Below, one piece after another: positions 38,911 through 50,633 of a stretch of DNA of 64,000 nucleotides. Position 1 is the first letter of the stretch, and every line of letters begins with the position of its first letter. Below the pieces are notes generated by a model. The model made no database searches and was not told where the DNA came from. It saw only the letters and a list, made by a program, of their open reading frames with translations. The DNA comes from Hermodice carunculata (Eukaryota > Annelida > Polychaeta > Eunicida > Amphinomidae): contig OZ026618.1 in assembly GCA_964020975.1 (NCBI GenBank), positions 34,316,849 through 34,380,848 on the forward strand, written 5' to 3'. The position numbers were made by a program, and so were the translations under genes.

Positions 38911-40849
38911 GTGACCAGAATAGAAAGGTACCGTATCCTACATGATAAAATGAGCGATCAGGGATACAAAGTTGCAAATATGAAAATTATCCCCAATTCA
39001 GAGTGTCCATGGATAAAACAATACCACCTAAACCCTACACTTTGTGCCAGTGTTGATTACTTCATTGATAATTCTACGATACATGTCACGGTGCGTGTGA
39101 GTTACATGAATGTATGCTAGTGGATTGGGTAAAAGTCCTGGGTTGTGAACAAAGGAGTAAGATGTGTGAACTGTATTAACTCTGAGAGTATCAACGTTTG
39201 ACTCAGTCAACAGACAGTGCGTCCAAAATGCGCCAAGGCACTCTGTTGACCTGAAACATATTTACGGTCTCTTCAACTGTATAACAGAAAAAAAAAGAAC
39301 TTCAATGTATCATCAGTTTGCAAAGATGTGTATCTGACAACTTTATATGAATTCAAAGAACCTCAACTTTTGTCGTAATTGGCAGTGAAAGAGTTGAGAC
39401 AGACTGCCTATTCTTACTATATGTTGACAGTGGCTTACACATAGTGGGCCCGCAGCTAATATATTTTTATGCGTCTTGTATATTAAAAGCTTAACATGTA
39501 AATGTATAGCATCCAGGTAGGACTTAGATGACTCATACGACACTCATTTTGTGCAGAATAGTTAACTGAATATATGGCGTCACATAATCGGAACTAGTAT
39601 TTCATCGAAACGCAAAAGTAAAGCAGCGTACAGAATGTGTTCTTTTGCCTAGGCGGGCAGCAATTTAAATTAGGGGATAGTTAGGTACTGCATGGCTTAT
39701 GATAGAGTTTGTGTACTGTGAAAAGCTGTAGAAATATCTTGTCTTATATGTCGTTTTGTTTGGAATGACATAGGTGTGTTATAAAATGTTCATGGAACAT
39801 AACTTTGATATTAAAAGAATTTCTCTAAATCATGAAGGTTTTGGTTGAGAAGAGGTCGACATAATCACTGGAAAGAATTGTAACAGAGCAGTATAATTAA
39901 CGGGCCGATTCCAACAAGCACAGGAATACCTTGGCCCATTCCCATTATCACATGAATGCAGGCAAACTTAGTTCCACTAAAGATAGTGTCATAAAAAAAA
40001 TATTTTTTTTCCTACATCTATTGAATTTTCAGCGTTTTTGACAAATGATTCACGAACGAACAAATGGCTACAAATTTTTGTACAAGCTGGAAAGCATATA
40101 TATTAACTTCATGTAATACTCCAGTTGTATATTTCCAGAACTCTTATATTCGACGCCTACTTCTTTAGTGATGCATTGAGCGAGATATATATATTCACAG
40201 ACGTAAATTTGCCTATGTAACCACAAGGATTGAAAACTGGGGCCTCTGTGGATAGTCAGATTCTCAACACAAAGTAATGGTTTTAGAACTCGTATTATTA
40301 TACCTTACGCTAATATTTTATGCTAAGTTTTTATAAGGCCCTACGTTCCGAAGCAATAAGTTATTGTATCATATTACCCATGTCTTTTATACACGATATA
40401 AATAAATCAATTTGTACAAATTTTCAAGCTACTATATGTGTGTGATTTGTGTTATAATTGGCAGTACAAGTCATTCAAATATGAACTATTTAGCAATTTG
40501 AAAGTGTACAAAAAGCTTTCTGGCCATACATGCTTCTCGGTCCCCGCGAAGGTAAGACGTATGTCTGCACACATTTTGTGTTTCACATGGGCTTAGGCTC
40601 GTCAAATACCATAACCTCGTAGACCAAAAACGGAAATCTAAATGATAAGCTTGTAGTGAACCCAGTCAGTTTCCAGTTCTGTGATGTAATTCTATCTTCA
40701 GCATATGAGTTCAAAAGGAAAATGCATTCTTCTTTGGTTTCATAAGTATATGAATATGTTATATGTACGAAAATAAATAAAGGATAAATAAATAACAAGA
40801 GCGGTGTATAAACAGCCCATGCACATTGACCTACAGGTTCATCACACTG
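38911..40849. other. No supported gene
   Basis: AT-rich, no recognised exon or element. Confidence 0.55.
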
Positions 40850-42480
40850 TGGTTATGTAAACTTAGGATAGGATCAAGGTTATCCATGTACTGAGTAAGT
40901 GTGACCTTTCTGGATGAACACTAACATGTGTAACAACAAGGCCCAAGTTCAAGTAGTTGGTAAGTTAAAGTGAAGAGTAAAATTCATGTATCTTGCACTG
41001 TGATCCCAGATATGAGGTCAACGTTGCTCAAATACTGTCTAAGTGTGACCTTCACAGAAAAAAATCAACATATGGGACAGCAAGGTCTTAACTCAAAACA
41101 TACCTAAAGTTATCAAGTAAACAGTAAACTTCATATCACTTGTCTTGTGTCCTTGGGAATGAGGTCAAGATCAAAAAATCACTGGAGCATGACTGCTAGC
41201 ACAAAATACGTAGACGTTTATATAAGGTACATCCATACCAAGTTTGACACAGATCTGGCCTAATGTAACTAGGTTATAACTATTACATTCAATTCCCATG
41301 ATATTTTTTGTAAAAAGCGGATCATGAAAAAATCCAAAAATCACTGAACAGTGGCCATTAGAACAAACTTGGTAAAGACTTACCCAAGGTACCTTGCCAC
41401 CAGGTTGACTAATGTTTCATCACAGAAGTACAAAATGTGAATTTGCATTAGAATACCAATTAACTTAAGTAGTAATCAATAGGAAAAGAATCCACAGCAA
41501 TGCCACCTAAAAAACAACTTTGTTGACCCTCAAACAAGGAACATATACATGAAGTGTTAGCTTAACCTGAGAGACTGTCCTGGAGAAGAAGTCATAAAAT
41601 TGCAAAAACACAGGAAAAATCGTCAAAGTTCGGATTGAAAATGGCAACCCCAGCTGGTGACCAAATTACAAACTGGGAGTTCCTTGACCTGTACTTATGT
41701 ATTATCAAAGCAATTGGGTGAGCAGTTTCCGAAAAAAATGATTTTTTTTAAGATTTGCCCAGAAAGAAAACAAAAATATTCATTGAAAATCCAAAAATCA
41801 CTGGAGCAGTACCACTTCAACAAATATGGTAGAGAACAACCTTAGGTACGTTGCCACCAAGTTTGAAGTCAATCTGGTTGATGGTTTCGGAGAAAAGGAC
41901 GAAAATGTGAATGGGCATTAGAATGACAATTGACTTACATAGTAATCAAAAGGAAAGGTATATTTTACGGACAAGTACCTGAATTGACAAAATTCGTTAA
42001 AAATAAGGAATCCCATGCAGTGCCACCTAGTGAACAACTTTGTCCCTTCCACAAGGTACATCACCAAATATTAACTTAATCTGAGCGACAGTTCTGAAGA
42101 AGAAGTCGAATATATCAAACATACACAAAAGCATACGAAAAATAGAAAAAATATTGCAGTGCCATCTAGTGCACAAGAGTTCCTAGGAGGGTTCCTGTAT
42201 CATATCAAAGCAATTGGGTGAGCCGTTTGGAAGAAGATTTTTTTAATTTGCCTCTAAACAGGAACAAAAATTAATAAAAAATCTAAAAAGTCACTAGAGC
42301 GTGATCATTTGAACAAACAAACTTGATACAGACCCACTCAGGGTACATCCTCGCCAAGTTCAAAGTAAATCTGGCTTACAGTTTTGGAGAATTGGAAAAT
42401 GTGAATTGTGGATGGACATCAACGGATAGACAATGATGGACGGATGACAGACCCTCTCAAAAGCTCAGTTAATTGACATG
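40850..42480 (+). repeat. Degenerate ~145-bp tandem array, copy 2
   Basis: Phrases of the type 'gg(a/t)caa(g/c)gtt..cc' recur near 40871, 41015 and 41162 (period about 145 bp). They are followed by larger units with 'aaaaatcactggagca', 'ccaagtttgaagtcaatctgg', 'tttcggagaa..gacgaaaatgtgaat', 'gcaatgccacctag' and 'atcaaagcaattgggtgag'. The array ends with 'gatggacggatgacagacc..caaaagctcag', a phrase I associate with dispersed molluscan repeats. Homologous in sub-block order to 6050-7180. Confidence 0.75.
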
Positions 42481-42726
42481 TCAACTGCGCTAATAATGTA
42501 CAATTCTCAAGGATGACTTTTCAATGCCATCAATTCTGTAGGCAAAGGCGACTTGAAAAAAAAGCAAAACACATGTAACACTAACATGTAGTAGATGTAA
42601 CAGAAAAAAGTGTCTTTAATCTACATTAATTTAGTGTATAAGACGTAAGACTGTGTGAACGTTTGCGTCACATTGTAGGCCTTTGTCTGTGTTTGTTGTC
42701 ATTTTGGCCCCTGTCTCTTGTTTCAG

Positions 42727-42805
42727 TGCTACCAAGATTTGATTCTTCTGGAAGTGGATTTGTTTTTGAGATAGATTTCCCGCTCCATTGTACATACCGC
42801 AATAA
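42727..42805 (+). CDS. Candidate exon, weakly ZP-domain-like
   Basis: A strong acceptor (pyrimidine-rich tract ending TTGTTTCAG at 42726) precedes an open frame reading LPRFDSSGSGFVFEIDF then PLHCTYRNK. A donor-like GTATGA follows at 42806; without it the frame stops at 42830. The alternation of hydrophobic residues followed by HCTY resembles the strand plus cysteine that begins ZP-C modules in zona-pellucida-domain proteins (typically 'f.C.Y'). Only one cysteine is available, so this is a suggestion, not an assignment. The exon would start in phase 1 and end in phase 2. No partner exon was found nearby. Confidence 0.3.
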
Positions 42806-45800
42806 GTATGATGGACATGCTGTGATATAAATAGACAAGACTAGATATGGCATGAAAATAACGAAAAGAAAGCAAAACGCTCCTATTTCACCTAATGTAG
42901 TTCATTTTATGATAAGGGTGTATATTTTTATTAGTATGCATGGATACAAATTTAAACTATGCAGAAGTCTTTACTCACATGGAAGCAAGAAGGATTTTAC
43001 TATCTGCCACTTTCAGCTACATAGCTATTTTAAATCTTTCCTCTGTGGAGCATAGAACCTGTCGTATTAATATAAAATATCTGCAGACGCAGCACTGTGC
43101 AGTTGGGCGAATTTTCACGCTCGTTTATCTAAAGTGTTCTGGCAGCCTTTTATATCATATTTTCATATACGAAAGACACAGTTAGTGCACTGACCCACCC
43201 ATGTCATCTATTGTGTAGTTTTTAAATGTATTGTAGTCAAAATTAAATGATGGCCAGCTTCCATCACAATTCTCATGGAAACATTTGGATCATACCATGT
43301 ATTTTCCTTTCAACCAGAGCACATAACAGCTGATATATCATTAACTGCTCGCGAAAGAAATGTTGACTGTGCTTTGTGCATAGGGTGGAAAGTCTTTGTC
43401 CCCTAAAAAGCCCCAACAGTGTTTAGATAAATATAGTGTTGGCATATTTCTAGAGGCTGCTTGCTTGGTAGATCCATGGCCCCAGTGCTGACCGAACATG
43501 TGAAAGTATTGTTACCCAAGCCAGATGGCTAACTGCTACTTTTGTTTCCTCACAAAAACTAGGAAAACACATCGCCTTGGTGACGTGTTAGAAACAACCA
43601 CGGAATAGTTTTGAACTTTGAATCGCTGTGAAACCCGATTTGAATGCAAATAACTGGCTATATTGCATGAGCCAGGAGGAGCAAAATTGTGACTTCAGAG
43701 GCTTATCTGATGAACCAACAGTTTTCAAATGTCATCAGTTCATATTCGTATAATAAGTTTTGTTCCTTTGGATGGTCAGATAGCTGTATCAAATACCCTC
43801 CAAAATTATGCAGCAGGGATTCCTTATTGCTTATATGTGGAATACACAGTTATTTTATGAACAAAACTAAGCAGAGAAACCTTTCAGCATCTGTCCAGTA
43901 TTACTAGTCATACTCAACCATACTGCAGATATGTTGTGCCGGCGTGAGGTACAAGGAGTGATTTCAATAGACCAGTTGTCCGTGAACACCACAGGCAGCT
44001 ATGCAGGGTTGGCCTGACACGACTTGTTCTTATGTTTTCTTTCTTCTCCTTAATACGTATTTAAATAACATTACAAGTGTTGCCACTGTCGTTTGTGTGG
44101 TCAAAGTTCGAAACAATTTCCTGGCTTTTCTATGCACTCGAACTGGCTGGTGTGTTTTATTAGTTTTTATGAAAATAAAACTGGCCCGCTGATGAAAGGC
44201 CACATAAAACATTTGATGAACAGGTAAGGATAAAACAAATGCAATTCACAAGAAACATTCTGGTTGCTTGATAAACTTTTGCAGCTAAAAGTCAATTATG
44301 GGGTTAACCGATGTCACCAGATACACTGTAGATGATCCATTGATCCTGTAAAATAGATGTATTAGACAATAATTCATTTAATCGATGAAAATTGAGCAGG
44401 ATTACAAGGGCACAAAAAGATTATCTATGACAATAACATGTTGAAAATGTCAAACTCAATTATACATTGATATATTATCTACAACTCTTGGTGGAGAAAT
44501 AAAGCAAGTGGGTTGTATAGTTGTGTTTTGAATAACCAGTGGTTACATCCTGTATTGTGTGTGTTTGTTTGTGTATGTGTGTTTGGGAGGAGAAAGATAC
44601 TCATTGTTCATAATCCTATCATGAGGAAAACCTAAAGTTTCCTATTAACAAGTGAGCAACACAACTAACAGCAGAAATCCTGTTTTTATGTTTCTTTGCT
44701 CCGTTGAAAGTTTACATTGTCAATTATTTATTAAGCATCTGCAACTTTGATACAAAATTATCACATTCAGCAAGGTTTCTTTTTAAGTCTGGCTATGCTG
44801 CTTGTGGTAAAACATAATTTAAATGTCGAGTCCTGTGAAGTAATGTATTGGGGCTTAGAGACCATTGCTGACGCCTAAATCCCTACACTAAAATAATCTT
44901 GCAGTAACGACCAATAGGCAATAATCTTTAGATTGTTTCATCATATTGTGTAAATAAAAATCAGACTAGCTCAAAACCTATCGTAATTTGTAAATATCTG
45001 ACATAATATAATTTGTTCAAATGACTGATATGCTGACAGCAGCCTTTGTTCCATAAAACGAAACAACTGTATGATGAGTGACATCACAAAAGAGTATCTT
45101 TGAATAGTTATGGTTTCCAATAGTTTGTCAAAAATACACCAGCTTTTAATTCTCAAAATTAAACAATATATATTCCATGAAGAAGAACATTTTCCACAAC
45201 ATTTATAAAAAGGAAATATGTAAGCATATGTGGGCATAATTCTTTGTCAATTACAGGTTCTTGTGTTTAAGGAAAGCTATGAATGTAAAATAAGTACCCC
45301 AGCTAAATAAATGGATGCATTGCACAGGTTTGAATAAAACATAATTAATCCAATGCTTTAAGAAATAATACAATCATGAAGTGCACAATTTACCATGTCA
45401 AACTGAAATTATTTTTCTGTTGTATTTACCTACATATAGAATTAGTTTTCCAATTAATAAATAGTTCTCTATTATTTGTATTATCATTGGTAGTAACCGT
45501 AGTACCAATTGCTGCTGTTGTTGATCCATTGATATTATTAATATGGTAACCTGTCCCAGGAATATAATTATCTCTGATAGCTTACGTTTTTTAGTTTGAA
45601 TACAATTTCACACATTTACACAGGCAGCTCAGTTTATTTACTCATCATTGATTCATTTTCAAAACAGGACATAGTATAGCTACCGCACGTCATCAGAAAT
45701 GCCTGTCACACAAACTGCAACCATGCGCCCGTAATTACACTAGAGAGGAAGTTTAGTTCTTAATTGACTTTTGCTCAAGACTGTGACTAGGTCACCCAAC

Positions 45801-46109
45801 AGTTTCCCCCTAATAGCCATATCATTCAAGAGACGGTCTTTGAACTTGGAAATTTGACTCCATGGCATGTTTTAAGGACAGAAAAGACACCAAAAATAAA
45901 TCCCATTTTAGTCAATCCTACCTCAAAATGTATTGGCGTTAGGATAACATATCATATATGTGTGTACTCGTCATTCTCCAAAGAATTTATATGTCCCGTA
46001 TTTGGGTGTCTGTGATGTCAATTGTTGAATAAACAATTGAAAGTTAAAAGCATCCACCCCATAAATGTTGATATAATTCACTAATTATTTGTGATAAAAT
46101 CATAATTAT
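42806..46109. other. No supported gene
   Basis: AT-rich, with chance frames up to about 88 codons. If the 42727 candidate is real this would be intron. Confidence 0.5.
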
Positions 46110-46980
46110 GCCCCCCTTCGAAGAAGGTGGGGCATATAGCGTTGCACATGTCAGTCTGTCGGTCTGTCTGTCAGTTGGTCGGTCGGTCGGTAGACTGTGG
46201 TTTCCACACAATAACTCAAGAAGTTTCAAAGCTAGGACTTTGATACTGTACAGGTGTATTATTCTAGTCAAAACTAGGCAAAGTTTGCGGATGGGTGACG
46301 TTGAACTAATTTCCAAGGTCACCGTGGTCCCTGAGTTAACTTTGGTTTCCGCACAATAACTAAAGAGGTTTTTAAGCTAGAACTTTTATATTGCACAGGA
46401 TTATAGTCCATATTTGGTGCAGATGGATGACCTTGACCTTATTGTAAAGGTCAAAGAGTCACTTTACTGAATATGGTTTCATGCTTTCTGCATGATAACT
46501 TATACCTTGGAGCTAGAACTTTTATATTGCACAGCTTTATGGTTCTCTCTAAAGGCTATGTTGAGTTTGAAGATGGGTGACCTTGACATAATTTCAATGG
46601 TCAAAGAGCCATATGGTTGAATACTGTTTCTGCATGATCACTCGCATTTTAGAGGTAGCACTTTTATATTGCAAAGCTTTATGGTTGCCTATAAGGGCTA
46701 GTTTGAGTTTGTAGATGGTGACCTTGACCGGGTTTTGAGGGTCACACACAGACAGTAGACTTCCTGGGATTTTTGAACGATAACTGAAGAAGATCAAGTG
46801 AAAATGAGTGACCTAGCCCTAATTTCCAAGGTCATAAAGCCACTTTGCTGAATATGGTTTCCAAATAATGGATAATTTTTCAGCTATAACTTTTATATTG
46901 TCCAGGTTTTTAGTCGTTAAGGGCTCGGTTAAAGTTTAAAGATATGTGACATTGATGTATGATCAACTTTTACTAATTTT
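46110..46980 (+). repeat. Tandem array (~140-bp units) with CCCCCTTCGAAGAAGG start
   Basis: Starts with a partly palindromic CCCCCTTCGAAGAAGG followed by GGTCGGTCGG-type sequence. About five units follow, each with a version of 'gctagaacttttatattgcacagg', near 46232, 46381, 46519, 46658 and 46888, and 'gggtgaccttgacataatttcaaggtca'. Spacing is about 138-149 bp except for the last. This head-plus-array structure is familiar from dispersed repeats of many marine invertebrates. Confidence 0.75.
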
Positions 46981-48585
46981 GTAAGGTCACGAGTGCCCAA
47001 TCTACCACTATCAATAGGGTAGCGAGGGCAAGGGTAAAGAGAGCAGGGGACATCTATGTTTTACAAACATATCTTGTTACACTTGCATCTTAATCCTGAC
47101 ATATTGGCAAAAAAAAGCGATCCTTCAATATTTTATGTTTGGTTTCGTTTTTTTGTTATCCATCCTCAAAGTTTGCCATTCCAATTTTCCCTTTGATTTT
47201 CAGGATGTTCCTTTTTTTCGTTTCATAGAAAAAGAACGAAGCAAACTTTTGAAAATCGCTGAAATTTCTTTTGCAGTTTAGACATTACAAAATCAAAAGC
47301 CATTAACCCGATTAAATTTGGCCGAGCCATTTTCTTGCAATAACCAATCCCAGGTGGGGTTCACGTCTTTTTACCCTTTTTGAGAAAACAAGCTTCAAAG
47401 GCCTTTGATGTTGATCATTTGCCTCTGAAAAATTACCATTTACTCAGGTTGAGCTGATATTTGTACAAAACGTGTAAACATCGTCCCTTAACATTTGGGG
47501 TGGTTGTCAATCAATTCTGGGCCCTTCTCATTAATAACAGAGCCTTTGAAGTACAGATCACATTATTCAGCGATCTGTCAAACGCCGACAGCGACAGTCT
47601 GGTTCAAAGTGTGACGTCATGGAGGCGGCACTTTGGACCCCGTGACCTCCAGCCTGACAAAGATAGTTGTGTTGCTTTGCTTCGGTGGAGCAGCCTACGG
47701 CCGCTCGTGGTCAGTGCACGGATGGCGGGTTGGGCCTTCTGCCCCCTACCTCTTCATCCCGTTTTTAGGGATAGTATTTTATTGTATTTACTCCTATCTG
47801 TATACCTTATGAAGCTAGCTTGTTAGACTTGTCTGCTCACTTTACTTAGTTAGCTTGTCATTATTTTGTAGTCATTTTCTCAATGAGTTTTATTTCCCTT
47901 TCCAACCTGAGTGCTGTAATGCTATTTTGTGTGTTTTCTCTGCTGTTCACGTTTATGTTAATTTCAATGTGTTCATTTGTACTTTTATTTCCTCATTTCT
48001 GGGTTTCGATAAAATATCATTATGTACATGGGCATTGTTGATTAAGGTACCAGTTTTTTCCTCGCCTGTCTTTGGTGTGAAGGACCAATCCATTGCGGCA
48101 CGGCCTTTGAAGTTTGAACAGACATCGTCTGACGATTCAAACAAGCAAGATAACTAACTATAAAGGTAACCACCAAGGCTATGATATCTTAGTATGTTTG
48201 GATCTTTTCCCTGCCCACAAACATACTTTCGGCATGCCGCCTTATTTTGCATTGCCGCCCTGATATCACTCTCCTTTTGCCATGGGCCGTTGCTACCTTC
48301 TGCCAAGTGACAGGCTGTTAAGTGGACAAGGACGTTTGGATGCCCACATGCTTGTGTGGTTTTGGCGTTTTTGTCATATTTCTAATTTAGTTAAAAGCTT
48401 GAAATTTTGACAACTAACAGAAAAGACATTCATCTTATAAAGACCGTAAAATCTTAAAATCGGTCATGCAAAGGTTTTTGGTGTCTTACCTGTCCTTAAG
48501 AAAAAGCGAGTGTTCGCGTTCTCATAAAAACATGAGAGACCTTTGACAAGATCCAAAATGTATAACACTCACCTTTTCTTAACAG
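46981..48585. other. Unassigned; GC-richer island with CRE-like site
   Basis: 47540-47760 is distinctly GC- and CpG-richer than its surroundings. It contains a perfect TGACGTCA palindrome at 47612-47619 and lies inside a 121-codon open frame (47461-47826) with no recognised domain. It could be a promoter or first exon, or a buried repeat. A frame ending at 48157 has a protein-like tail (RPLKFEQTSSDDSNKQDN) but no clear splice borders. Confidence 0.3.
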
Positions 48586-48681
48586 CCTTCTGCAGTCTTG
48601 CCGAATTCATGAAGTCAATGAGGAACAGATCCCATTTTTCCAAGCTGACCACCTCAACCGCTCACCAGAACAAGAATCAGA
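48586..48681 (+). CDS. Candidate internal exon (96 bp, phase 2-2)
   Basis: The acceptor TTTTCTTAACAG ends at 48585 and the donor GTAAGAAT starts at 48682. The 96-bp interval is open in the frame reading CRIHEVNEEQIPFFQADHL then NRSPEQES, and is a multiple of three, so it would be a symmetric phase 2 exon. No family is recognised. Caution: the donor side overlaps the 3' end of the neighbouring minus-strand LINE, whose simple terminal repeat (ATTCTTAC/ATTCTTGT-like) reads as GTAAGAAT on the plus strand. The good donor may therefore be accidental. Confidence 0.3.
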
Positions 48682-48689
48682 GTAAGAAT

Positions 48690-49909
48690 TCTTTTATTTG
48701 ACAGAGATTACAAGTGAATAAATATTACAAACAGTATGTAATAATTGACAGATATACGTTCCATGCTGTTGTTTGCAGAAATGTGAACAGAACTGTCAGG
48801 ATCACCCCAGTTAAGGACAGCTTTTCCGCTAACACTGGGGACACCTTGGTTCAAGAGAGACACAATTACAAAATATTTATACTGCAAATAAACTCTTGGA
48901 TTTTATGTGCTTAATATATAAAGAGAGATGACCAGAAGATACACCCATGACATTGAATTGATAGACATATAATTACGCATAAACAGAGACAAGTTATTTC
49001 ACTGTTAAATACATAACAATTTGGCATACTCTACACATTTTGGTATTGACCTAGGAAATGAGATTAAGTATGATCTCATAATCCATGATATAAGTGTGTA
49101 TACAACTTTACGGTGATGCAAGAAGGGAGGTCTCTAATTGGGAGGGGATATAGTTTCGAACGCAGTGTTCTGAAGTAACTTTGTCAGGCTTTGCAAGATG
49201 GATATTTGTTTCTTCTATTTCTAGCTTCATAGGAGTGGGTATGTTGTCGAGGAGTAGCAAATATATCATTGAAATATGAAGGTAATTGATGTTGAATATA
49301 TCGAAAATAAAACTGGATCGCCTTTAATTTCATTTTGTTTTACCTTTAAAATATTAAGCTTTTTGAAAAGTGGATCAATTTTCAGAACAAATAAGACGTC
49401 TAGCTTTTTCCTATAGGTTCTATATGCGATCACATGACAAGCGCCAAGCAAGAATTGAATAATTAAGATGTGACAGACAAAGAGAATTGTAAATTAATAA
49501 TACCGTGGTTGTAGGAATATATTTATACAATGTTTTGAAAATACCAACTATTTGGAAAGTTTATTGCCGATTTTGCTATGTGCTCTCCAATCTAAATTTC
49601 CTTGGATCACTAATCCTAGAAAATAAAATTCTTCAATTTTAGAAATTGAAATTTTGTTTATTTTTAAGTCCAAATTAAAATTAATTTTGTTTTGGCAGAA
49701 ATGAAATGACATGTATTTTGTCTTCAGTGTATTCAATGATAACTTATTTGCAACTAGCCAGTTATAAATCTTGTTTAATTCTGTGTTTATATTAGTTGAC
49801 ACATCCTGTCCATAATTTTGAGTGTCAGAGGTGAATGAAAACAAACTTGAAGGACTGACCAAAGTATTATAATCTGCATTAAGAATTGATTTAAATTTTG
49901 AGGATGCTG
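48690..49909 (-). mobile_element. LINE (CR1/L2/Jockey-like), 3' half
   Basis: Minus-strand reading from about 49905 gives SSKFKSIL, then NADYNTLVS where YADDT is expected, then KLSLNTLKTKYMSF (49548-49862). After breaks it continues with FLGACHVIAYR and KIDPLFKKLNILKVK (49266-49451), a THSY-like stretch, CRNYIPSQ, and a terminal PNCYVF near 49030. A ~330-bp 3' untranslated region ends near 48690 with AATAAAAGAATTC and a short repeat of the ATTCTTxx kind seen at CR1-type ends. The catalytic ADD box is damaged. It joins the fragment at 52610-52805; the two were one element before insertion of the TIR element between them. Confidence 0.88.
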
Positions 49910-49918
49910 TATGAATAT
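49910..49918. repeat. Target site duplication, left copy
   Basis: TATGAATAT, identical to 52601-52609. In the LINE sequence only one copy would be present between the codons for DIH and TASS. Confidence 0.9.
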
Positions 49919-50226
49919 TTGCCTCCTAAGCAGACTTTCTTGGGGCGATACACTATGTTGGCCCCCAGCGAAAGTCTTCCTGGCCGTGTCGCAATACCAT
50001 TTCAAGAGGCAATTAGCAGATCTGGCGATAACGTTGTCAGGCGCCGCTGGGCCAATGAATTGTACTTCGCTTATCGGGAAAGTTGCCTACTGCATTATTA
50101 ATGAGCTGTGCGTCGTCCAATCAGATGCGAGCAACACGTCACTTCCCACACAGCAGTCAAAATAACTCCACGAGGTCGAGGACCCAAGGGAGTAATCCAA
50201 TTGACACCTTCTCAAACGTGGTTTAC

Positions 50227-50633
50227 CTGCTTGTGTATCTGTGACTTACTGGAGTAAAAGATGTCAGAATGGAACAGGGTGCTGTGTATTGCGATCGGGA
50301 AATGTTCCTGTCGTCACCTTCACCCAGAATACAAGACGACGCCCCTAACTTGCTCAGTTCTTGCTGATGAGATTTCATTAGACTTACGAGCGGGCAAACT
50401 AAGATTACTACAGGTTTGGCTGGAATAGGTGTTTTCCGTTTCACCAGGTCAGGTATTAGTTGGAATATTCGGCTTTTTCCACTGCCTGTTGGTAAAATAA
50501 CAAAAGTGTCTTTCTTCTCAACAATAACATTAAATAGGCCTAATGCTTGCTCCTGGTGTTTGGTCGCCTGATAATTTACTCCCATCTCTTGCCAGCAATC
50601 CTCAAAACTTCCCGGGCTGAGTGCGTAACACAG
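50227..50633 (-). pseudogene. RecQ-like DNA helicase, N-terminal fragment
   Basis: The minus-strand frame is open from a stop just above 50633. It reads LCYALSPGSFEDCWQE, then from the Met at 50585 MGVNYQATKHQEQAL. A Q-motif/motif 0-like start leads to the Walker A box FVILPTGSGKS, then VVILVCPLVSLMKSHQQEL and KLG, the motif Ia region of RecQ-family superfamily II helicases. Motif II (DExH) and all later motifs are absent. Two donor-like sites end the similarity: GTAAGT right after 50250 and GTAAAC right after 50227, so this may be a first or internal exon. A full RecQ core needs about 350-400 residues; only about 120 are here. It sits inside the TIR element and may be captured host sequence or the remains of the element's own helicase. 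Confidence 0.75.
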
